A DNA stretch of 64,000 nucleotides from Gammaproteobacteria bacterium (GTDB lineage Bacteria > Pseudomonadota > Gammaproteobacteria > Pseudomonadales > Pseudohongiellaceae), in the NCBI GenBank assembly GCA_009844085.1, contig VYCF01000014.1, forward strand, positions 48,470 to 112,469, in the 5' to 3' direction. The notes below the pieces were generated by a model. That model was not told the DNA's origin, made no database searches, and worked only from the letters and a program-made list of their open reading frames with translations. Of the stretch, positions 1 through 11,409 are shown piece after piece. Both the position numbers and the translations under genes were made by a program. Position 1 is the stretch's first letter. Each line of letters begins with the position of its first letter.

Positions 1-12
1 TGCGCTATACCC

Positions 13-30
13 CGATAAGATACGTTATCG
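13..30. other. short perfect inverted repeat upstream of ppk2
   Basis: CGATAA at 13-18 is the exact reverse complement of TTATCG at 25-30, with a 6-nt spacer. It lies about 90 bp before the ppk2 start and could be an operator or the tail of an upstream gene's terminator. No T-run follows it, so a terminator is not supported. A second weak GC hairpin (CCTGCC/GGCGGG) lies at 33-50. Confidence 0.25.
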
Positions 31-115
31 GACCTGCCGTCGAAGGCGGGAATGATACTTGCCGACCCTGTTCCAGTCAATCGGCGGCGGCCGGAAACGA
101 AGGGTGGAAACGAGC

Positions 116-925
116 ATGAGCGATACGCAGAAGAACAGGAAATCGAATCGCATGGATAGCGAGGCATACCTTGCGGAACTCTTCCGCCTGCAAACGGAAC
201 TGGTGAAATTGCAGGCCTGGATCAAGCATCAGGGCCTGAAAGTCGTCGTCATTTTCGAAGGCCGTGACGCCGCCGGCAAGGGCGGCGTGATCAAGCGCAT
301 TACCGAGTATCTCAATCCGCGGATATGCCGGGTCGTGGCCCTGCCCGCTCCCAGCGAACGCGAAACTTCACAATGGTATTTCCAGCGCTATGCGGCTCAC
401 CTGCCGGCGGCCGGGGAGATGGTGCTGATGGACCGGAGCTGGTACAACCGCGCCGGCGTAGAGCGCGTGATGGGATTCTGCAGCGAAGCCGAGTATGGCG
501 AATTCCTGGAAGAATGTCCGCGCTTCGAACGCATGCTCGTGCGAGCCGGCATCGTCCTCGTCAAATACTGGTTTTCGATTTCCGAGGAAGAGCAGGAACG
601 GCGTTTCCTCTCCCGCGTCCGAAATCCCCACAAACGCTGGAAACTCTCCCCGATGGATCTCGAAGCGCGGGCCCGCTGGGTCGATTATTCCAGGGCCAAG
701 GACGAAATGTTCGCCCATTGCGACATCGCCGAGGCGCCCTGGCATGTAGTGAACGCGGAGATCAAGGAACACGCGCGGCTCAACTGTATTCGTCATCTGT
801 TGAGCCTGATCCCGTATGAGGATCTGACGCCGGAGTCCGTATCCCTGCCCGAGCGGCCCGGGGACGACGACTATGAGCGTCCCCCGGTATCGAGCCAGAA
901 ATTCATCCCGGAGTACTATCCCTGA
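116..925 (+). CDS. ppk2: polyphosphate kinase 2 family protein (PPK2)
   Basis: A 269-residue PPK2-type kinase, which moves phosphate between polyphosphate and nucleoside di- or monophosphates in the cytoplasm. A Walker A loop GRDAAGKGG is at residues 49-57 and a Walker B stretch VLMDRSWYNR at about 103-112, the paired signatures of the family. The lid region RVRNPHKRWKLSP follows. Length fits single-domain PPK2 proteins. I chose the ATG at 116 because an upstream in-frame start at 59 adds a basic, unconserved leader. The 3' end overlaps the convergent cysS by 23 bp. Which nucleotide it prefers cannot be read from sequence alone. Confidence 0.92.
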   Translation: MSDTQKNRKSNRMDSEAYLAELFRLQTELVKLQAWIKHQGLKVVVIFEGRDAAGKGGVIKRITEYLNPRICRVVALPAPSERETSQWYFQRYAAHLPAAGEMVLMDRSWYNRAGVERVMGFCSEAEYGEFLEECPRFERMLVRAGIVLVKYWFSISEEEQERRFLSRVRNPHKRWKLSPMDLEARARWVDYSRAKDEMFAHCDIAEAPWHVVNAEIKEHARLNCIRHLLSLIPYEDLTPESVSLPERPGDDDYERPPVSSQKFIPEYYP

Positions 926-2321
926 CTGCCTGGTCGTGGACGACGCGCCAGCGCGAACCTTCCGCGCTGTCTTCGACTGCGACGTTCATGGCGCTGAGCT
1001 GGTCGCGGATGCGGTCCGCTTCCTGCCAGTTCTTTTCCGCTCTTGCCTTTTCTCTCGCCGCGACCAGGGACTCCACCCGCGCCGTGTCGACCTGCTCCGA
1101 ATCCGCGCCCTTCAGGAAAACTTCCGGATCGGATTGCAGGATGCCGAGTACGCCGCCGAGCTTGACGAGCAGCCGGCCGAGCTGCGCCGCGGAGCGGCCT
1201 TCTTCCGCTTTCAGCCGGTTGATCTCGCGGGCCAGGTCGAACAGCACGCGGAATGCCACCGGGGTATTGAAATCGTCGTCCATGGCGGCGTTGAAGGCGC
1301 GCTCGAAGCGGCTGTTGACCAGCGCTCTCGCTTGCGCCGTATCCAGCCCCTGCAAGGCCGTGTAAAGACGCTTGAGCGCGCTCGCGGACTGGGCAAGCGC
1401 CTGTTCCGAATAGTTCAGCGGGCTGCGGTAATGGCTCGATATCAGGAACTGCCGCACAACTTCGGCATTGTGGCGCGAAAGCACGTCCCGCACCGTGAAG
1501 AAATTGCCCAGTGACTTGGACATCTTCTCGTCATCGGTCCGCAGCGGCCCGTTATGCATCCACACATTCGCGAAGGGCTCGCCTGTCGCGGCGACGGACT
1601 GGGCGATCTCGTTCTCGTGATGGGGAAAGATCAGGTCCGAGCCGCCGCCGTGGATATCGAAATGCTCGCCCAGGGTGCGGCAGGACATGGCCGAACATTC
1701 GATATGCCAGCCCGGCCGCCCGTAACCCCAGGGCGAATCCCAGCCGACGCCTTCGTCGGGCGATGCCTTCCACAAGGCGAAGTCGCGCGGGTCGCGTTTC
1801 AGTTCCCCCGGCTCGACCCGGGCGCCGCTGAGGAGTTCGTCGAGATTCCTGTTCGACAGCCGTCCGTATTCGGGGAAGCGCAACACGGAAAAATAGACAT
1901 CGCCATTGTCGGTCCGATAGGCATGGCCACTATCCACAAGGGTTTCGATCATGGCGATGATCTCGTTCATGTAGACCGTGGCCCGAGGCTCCAAGTCCGG
2001 CGGCCGGATGCCGAGGGCTCTTTCGTCCTCGTGCATGGCGGCGATGAAACGCTCGGTCAGGTCGGAGAACAGTTCTCCGTTCTCCTCGGCCCGGGCGAGA
2101 ATCTTGTCGTCGATGTCGGTGATGTTGCGGACGTAGTTGACGTCGAAGCCACGCGAGCGCAGATAGCGCACGATGATGTCGAATGCCACGAGGCAGCGGG
2201 CGTGGCCGAGATGGCAATAGTCGTAGGTGGTGATCCCGCAGACGTACATGCGCACCTTGCCGGGTTCGATCGGCCTGAATTCTTCCTTGCGGCCGGTGAA
2301 AGTGTTGTAGATCGAAAGCAT
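903..2321 (-). CDS. cysS: cysteinyl-tRNA synthetase
   Basis: A 472-residue class I synthetase that charges tRNA-Cys. The HIGH motif is HLGH at residues 37-40 and KMSKS is exact at 266-270. Zinc ligands are visible as C28 (MYVCG), C209 (HIECS) and the HHENE segment at 234-238. The start at 2321 (MLSIYNTF) matches the family N-terminus; the reading frame stays open upstream only because it shadows glnS. It lies 25 bp downstream of glnS on the same strand, so the two are probably cotranscribed. The C-terminus overlaps ppk2 tail to tail. Confidence 0.97.
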   Translation of the reverse strand: MLSIYNTFTGRKEEFRPIEPGKVRMYVCGITTYDYCHLGHARCLVAFDIIVRYLRSRGFDVNYVRNITDIDDKILARAEENGELFSDLTERFIAAMHEDERALGIRPPDLEPRATVYMNEIIAMIETLVDSGHAYRTDNGDVYFSVLRFPEYGRLSNRNLDELLSGARVEPGELKRDPRDFALWKASPDEGVGWDSPWGYGRPGWHIECSAMSCRTLGEHFDIHGGGSDLIFPHHENEIAQSVAATGEPFANVWMHNGPLRTDDEKMSKSLGNFFTVRDVLSRHNAEVVRQFLISSHYRSPLNYSEQALAQSASALKRLYTALQGLDTAQARALVNSRFERAFNAAMDDDFNTPVAFRVLFDLAREINRLKAEEGRSAAQLGRLLVKLGGVLGILQSDPEVFLKGADSEQVDTARVESLVAAREKARAEKNWQEADRIRDQLSAMNVAVEDSAEGSRWRVVHDQAVRDSTPG

Positions 2322-2346
2322 TGAATTCCCGAACCTTGCCCCGTTG

Positions 2347-4101
2347 TCACCTGCCGGCGGCGCCCGCCGTCCAACTGTCGCGCAGACTGATGGTGCGATT
2401 GAAGACCGCGGCGGCGCCTGCCGGCGCCTTCCGGTCACGATAAAAATAGCCGACGCGTTCGAACTGGAAATGATCGCCGGCCGCATCGGGGAACGCGCCT
2501 GGTTCAAGCACGCAGCCGTCGAGTTGCACGAGCGAATCGGGGTTGATGCCGTCGAACACTTCCTCCACGCTTTTCGGCGCGGGATTCTCACTCAAAAAAA
2601 GGCGGTCGTACAGCCTGACGGTGATTTCTTTCCCTTCAACCGCGGAAACCCAGTGAATCACGCCTTTCACCTTGCGGCCTTCGGGACGTTTTCCCAGCGT
2701 GTCGAAATCGACGCTGCAGCGAAGTTCCGCGATTCCACCCTCCGCATCCCGGACCAGCTCGTCGCAGCGAATGACATAAGCGCCGCGCAGGCGCACTTCT
2801 CCACCCGGGACCAACCGTTTGAAACCTGCCGGCGGATCTTCGCTGAAGTCTTCCCGTTCGATATATATTTCGCGCGTCAGGGGAACCTCGCGGCTGCCGG
2901 CTTCCTCGCGCTTGGGGTGACGCGGCATTTGCAGCCGGTCGACCCGCTCCGCGTCGAAATTGCTCAGCACGACTTTCAGCGGGCGCAATACGCACATGGC
3001 GCGGGGAGCGTTCCGGTCCAGATCCTCGCGGATTGCGTGCTCGAGCATGCCGATATCGACCAGGCTTTCGCTGCGGGCGACTCCCGCCGCCTCGCAGAAA
3101 TTGCGGATCGAAGCGGGCGTATAGCCCCGCCGCCGCATTCCGGAGAGGGTCGGCATGCGCGGGTCGTCCCAGCCGTCGACCTTGCCCTCATCCACCATCG
3201 CCCGCAGGAAGCGTTTGCCCATCATGGTGTAGCTGACCCGCAACGGGGCGAACTCGGTCTGCTCCGGCAGCACGTAGGCGACGTCCGAGTCGCGCAGGTC
3301 GCTGGCCGCGCGCAGGGACTCGATGTCGAGCTTGCGCAGGATCCAGTCGTAAAGCGGGCGATGATCCTCGAATTCCAGCGTGCATAGCGAATGGGTGATG
3401 TTCTCGATGGCGTCGGAAATGCAATGGGTGTAGTCGTAAGTCGGATAGATGCACCATTGCGAGCCAGTCTGATGATGGTCGGCATGGCGGATGCGATACA
3501 GGATCGGATCGCGCATGTTGATGTTGGGCGAGGTCATGTCGATCCTGGCGCGCAGGGATAATTCTCCGTCCCTGAATTCTCCGGCGCGCATGCGCGCGAA
3601 GAGATCGAGGCTTTCTTCCGGTTCGCGTTCGCGCCATGGGCTGTTCCGTCCCGACTCGGTGAGGGTGCCGCGATGTTCCCGGGCCTCTTCCGGGCTCAGC
3701 GCGCAGACATAGGCCTGGCCCTTGCGGATCAGTTGCCGGGCAAATTCGTACAACTGCTCGAAGTACGACGAGGAATAGCGCACTTCGCCGTGCCAGCCGA
3801 ATCCCAACCAGCGGATGTTCTCCTGGATCGCTTCGACGAATTCCTGGCTTTCCTTGAGCGGATTCGTGTCGTCGAAACGCAGATTGCAATGACCGCCGTA
3901 TTCTTCCGCGAGCGTGAAATTGAGGCAGATGGACTTGGCGTGGCCGATGTGCAGATAGCCGTTCGGCTCCGGCGGGAAGCGCGTATGCACGCGACCGCCG
4001 TGTTTCCCGGAAGCCAGATCCCGGGCAATCATCTGCCGGATGAAACCGGACGGTTCGGCAGCGCCGGGCGCCGTTGCGGGATTGTTTTCCGAGTCGTTCA
4101 T
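2347..4101 (-). CDS. glnS: glutaminyl-tRNA synthetase
   Basis: A 584-residue class I synthetase that charges tRNA-Gln. [15 protein letters not shown] at residues 43-57 contains the HIGH motif. The KMSKS-like loop reads MMGKR at 293-297, where the E. coli enzyme has VMSKR (from memory), so the usual serine is glycine. The anticodon-binding beta-barrel domains fill the C-terminal half. The start at 4101 (MNDSENN) is chosen because the conserved region begins soon after; the upstream extension is low-complexity intergenic reading. glnS is divergent from the cyclophilin gene and precedes cysS, an order also found in Pseudomonas. Confidence 0.96.
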   Translation of the reverse strand: MNDSENNPATAPGAAEPSGFIRQMIARDLASGKHGGRVHTRFPPEPNGYLHIGHAKSICLNFTLAEEYGGHCNLRFDDTNPLKESQEFVEAIQENIRWLGFGWHGEVRYSSSYFEQLYEFARQLIRKGQAYVCALSPEEAREHRGTLTESGRNSPWREREPEESLDLFARMRAGEFRDGELSLRARIDMTSPNINMRDPILYRIRHADHHQTGSQWCIYPTYDYTHCISDAIENITHSLCTLEFEDHRPLYDWILRKLDIESLRAASDLRDSDVAYVLPEQTEFAPLRVSYTMMGKRFLRAMVDEGKVDGWDDPRMPTLSGMRRRGYTPASIRNFCEAAGVARSESLVDIGMLEHAIREDLDRNAPRAMCVLRPLKVVLSNFDAERVDRLQMPRHPKREEAGSREVPLTREIYIEREDFSEDPPAGFKRLVPGGEVRLRGAYVIRCDELVRDAEGGIAELRCSVDFDTLGKRPEGRKVKGVIHWVSAVEGKEITVRLYDRLFLSENPAPKSVEEVFDGINPDSLVQLDGCVLEPGAFPDAAGDHFQFERVGYFYRDRKAPAGAAAVFNRTISLRDSWTAGAAGR

Positions 4102-4145
4102 AGCATTCCAGCGAGATTCTGCGTCTGCGCTTCGCTTCGCGCAGA

Positions 4146-4175
4146 ATGACGGAGGAAGCCAAAAGTGGCTATTAT
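4146..4175 (+). promoter_or_regulatory. candidate promoter for ppiB-lpxH
   Basis: ATGACG at 4146-4151 resembles a -35 box and TATTAT at 4170-4175 a -10 box, with an 18-bp spacer. It sits 39 bp before the GTG start of the cyclophilin gene, inside the divergent glnS/ppiB gap. Both boxes are imperfect. Confidence 0.35.
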
Positions 4176-4213
4176 AGCGACCTTCCCGCTTCTTCCACAG
4201 CAAGGACAACTCC

Positions 4214-4717
4214 GTGATAGTGCTGCAAACCAACTTCGGAACCATTCGCATCGAGCTCGACTTCGACAAGGCGCCCGTCTCGGCGCGCAACTTCCAGGAC
4301 TATGTCGAACAGGGCTTCTACGACGGCACCCTGTTTCACCGGGTAATCGACGATTTCATGATCCAGGGCGGCGGTTTCACTTCGGGACTCAGCGGCAAGC
4401 ACGGCAACGCCCCGATCCGCAACGAAGCCGATAACGGCCTGAAGAACCTGAGCGGCACGCTCGCCATGGCCCGTACCTCGGACCCGCATTCGGCGACCTC
4501 GCAGTTCTTCATCAACGTCGCCGACAACGGCTTTCTCGACCATCGCAACCAGACTCCCAACGGCTGGGGCTATGCGGTATTCGGCAAGGTCGTCGATGGC
4601 ATGGACGTGGTCAACCGGATCAAGGGCTGCGCGACGACGGCCATGGCGGGTCATCGCGACGTGCCCGTCGAAGATGTCGTCATCGAGTCGGCCAAGGTCG
4701 AATCCGGAGCAGACTGA
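4214..4717 (+). CDS. ppiB: cytoplasmic peptidyl-prolyl cis-trans isomerase, cyclophilin type (PpiB-like)
   Basis: A 167-residue single-domain cyclophilin that speeds proline isomerisation during protein folding. [13 protein letters not shown] at about residues 41-53 and [18 protein letters not shown] carry the active-site Arg, Phe and Gln residues. There is no signal peptide, unlike the second cyclophilin at 26210, so this copy should be cytoplasmic. Translation begins at a GTG (4214). Its TGA stop is immediately followed by the lpxH ATG, so the two genes are translationally linked. Confidence 0.95.
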   Translation: MIVLQTNFGTIRIELDFDKAPVSARNFQDYVEQGFYDGTLFHRVIDDFMIQGGGFTSGLSGKHGNAPIRNEADNGLKNLSGTLAMARTSDPHSATSQFFINVADNGFLDHRNQTPNGWGYAVFGKVVDGMDVVNRIKGCATTAMAGHRDVPVEDVVIESAKVESGAD

Positions 4718-5494
4718 ATGGCGGCGCCAGCCGTACCCGACTCGCCGGTCATCCTCATTTCCGACCTGCATTTGCAGGAATCGCGGCCCGACATCACGCG
4801 CGCGTTCGTAGATTTCGTCGCGGCCGTGTCCGCCGCCTGCCGGCGGTTTTTCATTCTCGGCGACCTTTTCGAACTATGGATCGGCGACGATGCCGAATCG
4901 GCGCTGGCGGACGAGGTCGCCGCCTCGCTGCAAGCGCTTGCCGCGCGCGGCGTGAAAATCCATCTCATGCACGGCAATCGCGACTTTCTGATCGGCGACG
5001 ATTATGCCGCGCGTTGCGGCGGCGAACTCATTTCCGAACCGTTCGAGCTCGAAGTCGATGGCGCACACTGGCTCCTGCTGCACGGGGACGCGCTTTGCAT
5101 CGACGACACCGGCTACATGGAATTCCGCCGCATGGTGAGAAATCCGGCCTGGCAGCGCGAATTCCTCTCACAGCCACTGGCCGAACGCCAGGCATGGGCC
5201 GACCGGGCCCGGGAGCAAAGCCAGGTCGCCACCGCGGGCAAACCGGCCGAAATCATGGACGTCAATCACGGCGCCGTGCTCGATCTGATCCGCGACAGCG
5301 GTCGCCATCGGATCCTTCACGGACATACCCATCGCCCGGCGGTGCACGAACTGCCCGAAGCCGGGCCGAGGCCGGACGAACCGGCCCTGCGGGTAGTCCT
5401 CGGCGACTGGGACCGCCAGGGCTGGTACGCCGCCATCGACGGCGCCCGGTTCACATTGCGGAATTTCCCCCTGGAAAGCGGGGCATCGATCTAA
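4718..5494 (+). CDS. lpxH: UDP-2,3-diacylglucosamine diphosphatase LpxH
   Basis: A 258-residue calcineurin-like metallophosphoesterase that makes lipid X from UDP-2,3-diacylglucosamine in lipid A synthesis. All metal motifs are present: DLH (16-18), GDLFELWIGDD (48-58), GNRD (86-89), HGD (122-124) and GHTHRP (202-207). The FELW segment is typical of LpxH rather than generic phosphoesterases. It follows ppiB without a gap, as in Pseudomonas. The last 4 bp overlap the convergent DUF1289 gene. Confidence 0.95.
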   Translation: MAAPAVPDSPVILISDLHLQESRPDITRAFVDFVAAVSAACRRFFILGDLFELWIGDDAESALADEVAASLQALAARGVKIHLMHGNRDFLIGDDYAARCGGELISEPFELEVDGAHWLLLHGDALCIDDTGYMEFRRMVRNPAWQREFLSQPLAERQAWADRAREQSQVATAGKPAEIMDVNHGAVLDLIRDSGRHRILHGHTHRPAVHELPEAGPRPDEPALRVVLGDWDRQGWYAAIDGARFTLRNFPLESGASI

Positions 5495-5964
5495 TACGGG
5501 ACTGCTCCGGCCGCCTTGCGCCGGACAGGCGCGATGTAGCGGTCGAAATGGGCTTCGGCCAGTTGCAACAATTCTTCTTCGATCTGGATTGAAAGCTCAA
5601 ACAGATCCCGGTCGGCGTATTCCGGCAGCAGGCGTACGCCGAAACTGTCGAGATCGTCGATTTCTTCCACACCCTTCTTTAGCAGGTTGTGCAGCCAGCA
5701 CCAGGGCGACTGTTGCGGATTGCAGGGAATGCGCAGGCGGCGCAGGCCCGCCTGCAGGCGATCCGGCGCGCTGATGCTGAACCGGGTTTCTAGAATCTGG
5801 ATATTCAGGCGTTCGATTCGCGCGAGCACGGCGTTCTTCGCGCCGCTGTCGTAGCCGTTCCAGTGGATCACTTCCTCAGCGTATCGCTTGCACCCCCGGC
5901 ATACGCGGTCCCCCAGGGAAGTGGTGGAGCAGATACCTATACAGGGCGTCTTGACGTCTTTCAT
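5491..5964 (-). CDS. DUF1289 family protein
   Basis: A 157-residue protein of unknown role. The N-terminal 45 residues carry the DUF1289 cysteine pattern (PCIGIC, then VCRGCKR, then a conserved W), which suggests a small metal-binding domain. The remaining ~110 residues contain [11 protein letters not shown] and an acidic helix and are not part of the usual short DUF1289 unit. The start at 5964 (MKDVKTPC) is preferred because the family begins just before the first cysteine; an ATG at 6003 would add 13 residues, and neither has a clear Shine-Dalgarno. Divergent from acnB with only ~100 bp between. Confidence 0.7.
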   Translation of the reverse strand: MKDVKTPCIGICSTTSLGDRVCRGCKRYAEEVIHWNGYDSGAKNAVLARIERLNIQILETRFSISAPDRLQAGLRRLRIPCNPQQSPWCWLHNLLKKGVEEIDDLDSFGVRLLPEYADRDLFELSIQIEEELLQLAEAHFDRYIAPVRRKAAGAVPY

Positions 5965-6064
5965 CGCCGGCGCAAAGGACTGGACCCGGACATTGTACCG
6001 CATAGCCGCAAGACAAGCCGGGGTCTGTTCACTTAAAATGGCAGGTTATTCGGAGGAATTCAGT

Positions 6065-8659
6065 TTGTTGCAAGAGTATCGAAAGCATGTCGCAGAACGG
6101 GCCGAACTCGGCATCGTTCCCCTTCCCCTTTCCGCGCAGCAAGTCGCCGAACTCGTGGAATTGCTAAAGAAACCGCCTGCCGGAGAAGAAGAATTCCTGC
6201 TCGACCTGATTTCCAACCGGGTTCCGCCCGGCGTCGACGAAGCCGCTTATGTGAAGGCGGGTTTTCTGTCCGCGATCGCCCGCGGCGAGGCGCAATCGCC
6301 CCTCATCGACCGCGGCAAGGCGGTGGAACTGCTCGGCACGATGCTTGGGGGATATAACGTCTCGACCCTCGTCGAACTGCTCGACGATGCCGAAATGGCC
6401 GCGTCCGCCGCGGACGAATTGAGCCACATCCTGCTGATTTTCGACGCCTTTCACGATATCGAGGAACGCGCCAACAAGGGCAACGAACACGCCCGGCGCG
6501 TCCTGCAAAGCTGGGCCGACGCCGAATGGTTCACCTCGCGTCCGCCTTTGCCGGAAAAGCTCACCATGACCGTGTTCAAGGTGCCCGGCGAAACCAATAC
6601 CGACGATCTTTCTCCGGCCCAGGACGCCTGGTCGCGTCCCGATATTCCGCTGCACGCGCTGGCGATGTACAAGAATCCCCGCGAAGGCGTCACAAACGCG
6701 GTGGAACAGATTAACGAACTGGAAAAGAGCGGCCATCCGGTCGTGCTCGTGGGCGATGTCATGGGTACCGGATCGTCGCGCAAATCTGCCACCAATTCGG
6801 TGCTCTGGCACATCGGCGACGATATTCCCCATGTTCCCAACAAGCGCTCGGGGGGCGTCTGCATCGGCGGCAAGATGGCGCCGATCTTCTTCAACACCAT
6901 GGAAGACGCCGGCGCCCTGCCGCTCGAATGCGATGTCGACAGGCTCAATACCGGCGATGTCATCGACATCGACGCCTATGCGGGAACGATTCACGACCAC
7001 GCCAGCGGCGAATTGCTGAGCGAATTCGAACTGAAAACCGAGGTCCTGCTCGACGAAGTCCAGGCCGGCGGCAGGATTCCGCTGATCATCGGCCGCGGAT
7101 TGACCGGCCGCGCGCGCGCCGCGCTCGAACTGCCGCCGGGTGACGCCTTTCGCTCACCCGTGACCGGCCAGGAATCGGACAAGGGATATACCCTCGCCCA
7201 GAAGATGGTCGGCCGGGCCTGCGGCGTCGAAGGCGTGCGCCCAGGCAGCTATTGCGAGCCGCACATGACCACCGTCGGCAGCCAGGACACCACCGGCCCG
7301 ATGACCCGGGACGAATTGAAGGATCTGGCCTGTCTCGGCTTTTCCGCCGACCTGGTGATGCAATCCTTCTGCCATACGGCGGCCTATCCCAAGCCGGTGG
7401 ATATCGAGACCCAGCACTCGCTGCCGAGTTTTTTCCAGACCCGGGGCGGCGTTTCCCTGCGTCCCGGAGACGGCATCATCCATAGCTGGATGAATCGCAT
7501 GTTGCTGCCGGACACCGTCGGCACCGGCGGCGACTCGCATACCCGTTTCCCCATCGGTATTTCCTTTCCGGCAGGCTCGGGCCTCGTCGCCTTCGCCGCC
7601 GCCACCGGCGTCATGCCGCTCGACATGCCGGAATCGGTACTCGTCCGTTTCAAGGGCGAAATGCAGCCGGGCATCACCTTGCGCGACCTCGTCAACGCGA
7701 TTCCCTACGCGGCGATTCAATCCGGCGACCTGACCATCGCCAAGAAAGGCAAGAAGAACATCTTCTCCGGCCGGGTGCTTGAGATCGAAGGCCTGCCCAA
7801 ATTGAAAGTCGAGCAGGCTTTCGAAATATCCGACGCCTCCGCTGAGCGCTCGGCAGGAGGCTGCACGATCCTGCTCGACGAGGAGCCGATCGTCGAATAT
7901 CTCAAGTCGAACGTCACCTTGCTGCGCTGGATGATCGACAATCATTACGGCGACGCGCGCACGCTCGAACGGCGTACGCGGCAGATGGAGGAATGGCTGG
8001 AGAATCCGGTTTTGCTGCAGCCCGACCCGGACGCCGAGTACCACAAGGTGCTCGAGATCGATCTCAACGAGATTACCGAACCCCTGCTCGCCTGTCCGAA
8101 CGACCCCGACGACATCAAGCCGCTGTCCGCGGTGGCGGGAACGAAGATCGACGAGGTCTTCATCGGTTCCTGCATGACCAATATCGGTCATTTCCGCGCC
8201 GCCGGCGAAGTGCTGCAACGGGTGGAGCCGCCCTTGCCGACCCGACTCTGGATCGCGCCGCCGACCCGAATGGACGAACACCAGTTGATCAGCGAAGGCG
8301 TTTACAGCATTTTCGGCGTTTCCGGCGCGCGCACCGAACTGCCGGGCTGCTCGCTGTGCATGGGCAACCAGGCCCGGGTGGCGCCCAATTCGACGGTCGT
8401 CTCGACTTCGACCCGGAACTTTCCGAACCGGCTCGGACAAGGAGCCAACGTATTCCTCGCCTCTTCGGAACTGTCCGCGGTCAGCGCGGCGCTAGGCAGG
8501 ATTCCGACCATGGACGAATACATGGCGCACATGAAGCCGATCGACACCATGGCGGACAATATCTACCGCTATCTCAACTTCAACGAGATCGAATCCTTCA
8601 TGGAAGCCGCCGAACGAGCCAAGTCGATCCCGCTGACCAATATCGCCGAAGTCGCCTAG
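6065..8659 (+). CDS. acnB: aconitate hydratase B
   Basis: An 864-residue bifunctional aconitase B of the TCA cycle, isomerising citrate to isocitrate and also acting on 2-methylisocitrate. The order is AcnB-specific, with a HEAT-like N-terminus, the swivel domain and then the Fe-S domains. Cluster cysteines sit in GSCMTNIGH and CSLCMGNQ. The start is the TTG at 6065: GGAGG at 6052-6056 lies 8 nt before it, and translation then gives [15 protein letters not shown], which aligns with the E. coli N-terminus [13 protein letters not shown]. The ATG at 6038 would add nine unmatched residues upstream of the ribosome site. Overlaps the convergent pepN by 4 bp. Confidence 0.97.
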   Translation: MLQEYRKHVAERAELGIVPLPLSAQQVAELVELLKKPPAGEEEFLLDLISNRVPPGVDEAAYVKAGFLSAIARGEAQSPLIDRGKAVELLGTMLGGYNVSTLVELLDDAEMAASAADELSHILLIFDAFHDIEERANKGNEHARRVLQSWADAEWFTSRPPLPEKLTMTVFKVPGETNTDDLSPAQDAWSRPDIPLHALAMYKNPREGVTNAVEQINELEKSGHPVVLVGDVMGTGSSRKSATNSVLWHIGDDIPHVPNKRSGGVCIGGKMAPIFFNTMEDAGALPLECDVDRLNTGDVIDIDAYAGTIHDHASGELLSEFELKTEVLLDEVQAGGRIPLIIGRGLTGRARAALELPPGDAFRSPVTGQESDKGYTLAQKMVGRACGVEGVRPGSYCEPHMTTVGSQDTTGPMTRDELKDLACLGFSADLVMQSFCHTAAYPKPVDIETQHSLPSFFQTRGGVSLRPGDGIIHSWMNRMLLPDTVGTGGDSHTRFPIGISFPAGSGLVAFAAATGVMPLDMPESVLVRFKGEMQPGITLRDLVNAIPYAAIQSGDLTIAKKGKKNIFSGRVLEIEGLPKLKVEQAFEISDASAERSAGGCTILLDEEPIVEYLKSNVTLLRWMIDNHYGDARTLERRTRQMEEWLENPVLLQPDPDAEYHKVLEIDLNEITEPLLACPNDPDDIKPLSAVAGTKIDEVFIGSCMTNIGHFRAAGEVLQRVEPPLPTRLWIAPPTRMDEHQLISEGVYSIFGVSGARTELPGCSLCMGNQARVAPNSTVVSTSTRNFPNRLGQGANVFLASSELSAVSAALGRIPTMDEYMAHMKPIDTMADNIYRYLNFNEIESFMEAAERAKSIPLTNIAEVA

Positions 8660-11346
8660 ACGCTTTTCTGCACAATTTCGCTGACGTCCCTGGAGACGCC
8701 TTCGCGGTCGCCGATGCGGCGCAGTTGTTCGCGCATCATCTGCTGGCGTTCTGCGTCGAACTTGCGCCAGCGCGTCAGCGGGGTGATCAGCCGCGCGGCG
8801 ATCTGCGGATTGATCGCATCGAGTTGCATGGCCTGTTCGCCGAGGAATTCGTAGCCTGCGCCGGAGGCGTCATGGAAATTGATGTGGTTCTGGCCGCAGA
8901 AGGCGCCGATCACCGCGCGCACCTTATTCGGATTGCGGATTTCGAAATCGGGATGGCGCAACAACCCCTGCACTTGCGCCAGGGCGCCCGGATGGGGACG
9001 GGTCGCCTGCAGGCTGAACCATTGGTCTACCACCAACGGCTCATCGCGCCATCGCTCGTGGAATTCGGCCAGCGCCGTCTTGAAAACACCCTCGCCCGGG
9101 CGGCTGTGGGTCAATATCTGCAAGGCGGCGAACTGGTCGGTCATGTTGTCGGCCTGCTCGAACTGGCGCTGGCAGCGATCGAGCCACTCCTGCTCGCCGG
9201 TCCGGACGAGGGCCGACAGGGCGAGATTGCGTAGCGACCGGGCGGCGATCGATTCGGCATCTGCCCGATAATCGCCGGTGGCGGGAATGCTTTCGAACAG
9301 TCCCGCCAGCAACTTCCGGTGGGAATCGGCGAGTCCGTCGAGCAGGAATTCCCGTACTGCATGAATCGCCTCGACGTCAGCGGTTTCAGCCTGCTCGATC
9401 AGATAGCTTTCGGCCGGCAGGCGCAGCAATTCGGCGAGCATGGCACGGTCGGCTTCCGCCCCGGAAGCGACCGCCTCGCCGAGAATGTTCCCATGCGCCT
9501 CGCGCAGAATCTCCGGCAAGCGCAGCTTGCCGCCAGCGCGGAATTCGTCCTGCAATTCCCGCATGAGCATCAAGGCCAGTTCCTGGCCGGCGTTCCAGCG
9601 ATTGAAGCCGTCGCTGTCGTGACTCATCAGGAACAGCAGGTCTTCGGGCCTGTAGTCGTATCTGAGCCGCACCGGCGCGCTGAAACCGCGCAAGAGCGAA
9701 GGCACGGGAGGCTCGGCCACGTCCTCGAACACGAATGTCTGCTCCGGCTCGGCGACCGCCAGCACGCGGTCGGTCCCGGCTGGCGCGGGCTCATCCTGCA
9801 ATCGCAACGGAACTTCCCCGCCCGCCGGGTCGAGCAGGCCCATGCGCAAGGGAATATGAAACGGGTTCTTGCTCTCCTGGCCTGGCGTCGGCGGGCAGGA
9901 CTGGCGCACGCGCAATTCGAATCGCTGCCGCTGCGCATCGTGACGGCCTTCGATTTCGAGCAGCGGCGTGCCGGCCTGGCGATACCAGTTGCGGAATTGC
10001 CGCAAATCGATTCCTCCGGCTTCTTCCATTGCCGCGACGAATTCCTCGATCGTCACCGCCTGCCCGTCGTGCCGCTCGAAATACAGATCGGCGCCGGCGC
10101 GGAAGCGCTCGGGGCCGAGCAGATTGCTGATCATGCGCACGACTTCGGCGCCTTTCTCGTATATCGTTACGGTATAGAAATTCGAGATTTCCATGTAGGA
10201 ATCGGGCTGCACCGAATGCGCCATGGGACCGCTGTCCTCGGCGAATTGCACCGAGCGCAGAAAGGCCACGTCCTGCACGCGCTTGACCGTGCGCGAATTC
10301 ATGTCGGCGCTGAATTCGCTGTCGCGGAATACCGTAAACCCTTCCTTGAGGCTCAACTGGAACCAGTCGCGGCAGGTGACGCGGTTGCCCGACCAGTTAT
10401 GGAAATATTCATGGGCGACCACGGCTTCCACGCGCTGGAAGGCCCAGTCGGTCTGGGTCACGGAATTGGCCAGGATGCAGGAGGTGTTGAAGATATTCAG
10501 GCCCTTGTTTTCCATCGCGCCCATGTTGAAATCGTCGACCGCGACGATCATGAAGACGTCGAGATCGTATTCGCGCCCGTATTTTTCCTCGTCCCAGCGC
10601 ATCGCCTTTTTCAGCGAGACCATGGCGTGATCGCATTTGTCGAGATCCTTGGGCTCGACGAAGATGCGCAATTGCACCTCGCGGCCCGAGGCCGTGGTGA
10701 AACTGTCGTCGAGACTGACGAGATCTCCGGCCACCAGGGCGAACAGGTAACTCGGCTTGGGAAAGGGGTCCTCCCAGGTGCGCCAATGCCGTGCCGGATC
10801 TTCGCATTCGCCCTCGGCGACGCAATTGCCGTTGGACAGCAACACGGGATACCTGTCGCGCTCGGCCCGGATCGTCGTGGTGAATTTCGACATCACGTCG
10901 GGTCGGTCGAGGTACCAGGTGATGCGGCGAAATCCCTCCGCCTCGCATTGCGTGCAGAACATCTTGCGCGACTTGTACAGGCCTTCCAGGGCGGTATTGT
11001 TCTGCGGCTCGATCCGGGTGCGGCAATAGAGCATGAAGCGGTCGGCGCCGCCGGACGCCAGCGAGCGCAAGTTCGGTATCCGCAGGCTTTCCTCTTCGAG
11101 CGCGAAATCGGAAGCGTCCAGCACCCGCTCGTCGAGCCGCAATTCCTCGAGCAGAAGTTCGCGTCCGTGCAGAACCAGCATGTCTTCGTCCGCGCCGCTG
11201 AAATCCGGGTTGCGCCTGAATTGCAGTTTCGCCTCCACTACCGCATGGGTCTCGTACAGGTCGAAATCGAGTTCCGTACTTTCGATGGTGAACGGCGGCG
11301 GCCGATAGTCATGCAGATACGTGGTGCGTGCCTGTGCGTCTTTCAT
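8656..11346 (-). CDS. pepN: aminopeptidase N (M1 family)
   Basis: An 896-residue zinc aminopeptidase that removes N-terminal residues from peptides in the cytoplasm. The exopeptidase motif GAMEN is at residues 276-280 and the zinc site HEYFH at 312-316, with the third ligand E335 in LSLKEG. The C-terminal helical domain typical of proteobacterial PepN is present, and length is normal for the family. It stands alone on the minus strand, 63 bp from the DUF2797 gene upstream. Confidence 0.97.
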   Translation of the reverse strand: MKDAQARTTYLHDYRPPPFTIESTELDFDLYETHAVVEAKLQFRRNPDFSGADEDMLVLHGRELLLEELRLDERVLDASDFALEEESLRIPNLRSLASGGADRFMLYCRTRIEPQNNTALEGLYKSRKMFCTQCEAEGFRRITWYLDRPDVMSKFTTTIRAERDRYPVLLSNGNCVAEGECEDPARHWRTWEDPFPKPSYLFALVAGDLVSLDDSFTTASGREVQLRIFVEPKDLDKCDHAMVSLKKAMRWDEEKYGREYDLDVFMIVAVDDFNMGAMENKGLNIFNTSCILANSVTQTDWAFQRVEAVVAHEYFHNWSGNRVTCRDWFQLSLKEGFTVFRDSEFSADMNSRTVKRVQDVAFLRSVQFAEDSGPMAHSVQPDSYMEISNFYTVTIYEKGAEVVRMISNLLGPERFRAGADLYFERHDGQAVTIEEFVAAMEEAGGIDLRQFRNWYRQAGTPLLEIEGRHDAQRQRFELRVRQSCPPTPGQESKNPFHIPLRMGLLDPAGGEVPLRLQDEPAPAGTDRVLAVAEPEQTFVFEDVAEPPVPSLLRGFSAPVRLRYDYRPEDLLFLMSHDSDGFNRWNAGQELALMLMRELQDEFRAGGKLRLPEILREAHGNILGEAVASGAEADRAMLAELLRLPAESYLIEQAETADVEAIHAVREFLLDGLADSHRKLLAGLFESIPATGDYRADAESIAARSLRNLALSALVRTGEQEWLDRCQRQFEQADNMTDQFAALQILTHSRPGEGVFKTALAEFHERWRDEPLVVDQWFSLQATRPHPGALAQVQGLLRHPDFEIRNPNKVRAVIGAFCGQNHINFHDASGAGYEFLGEQAMQLDAINPQIAARLITPLTRWRKFDAERQQMMREQLRRIGDREGVSRDVSEIVQKSV

Positions 11347-11409
11347 CAGGAACTGGTTCCTTTCCGTTGCAACTGTGTTGGAGTTCTTTGCCTTCGCCGG
11401 CTCATGCGA

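Noticed and set aside
2322..2591. N-terminal extension of CysS by 90 residues
   Set aside because: The extra segment is basic, unconserved and lies wholly inside glnS in another frame; the family N-terminus begins at 2321.
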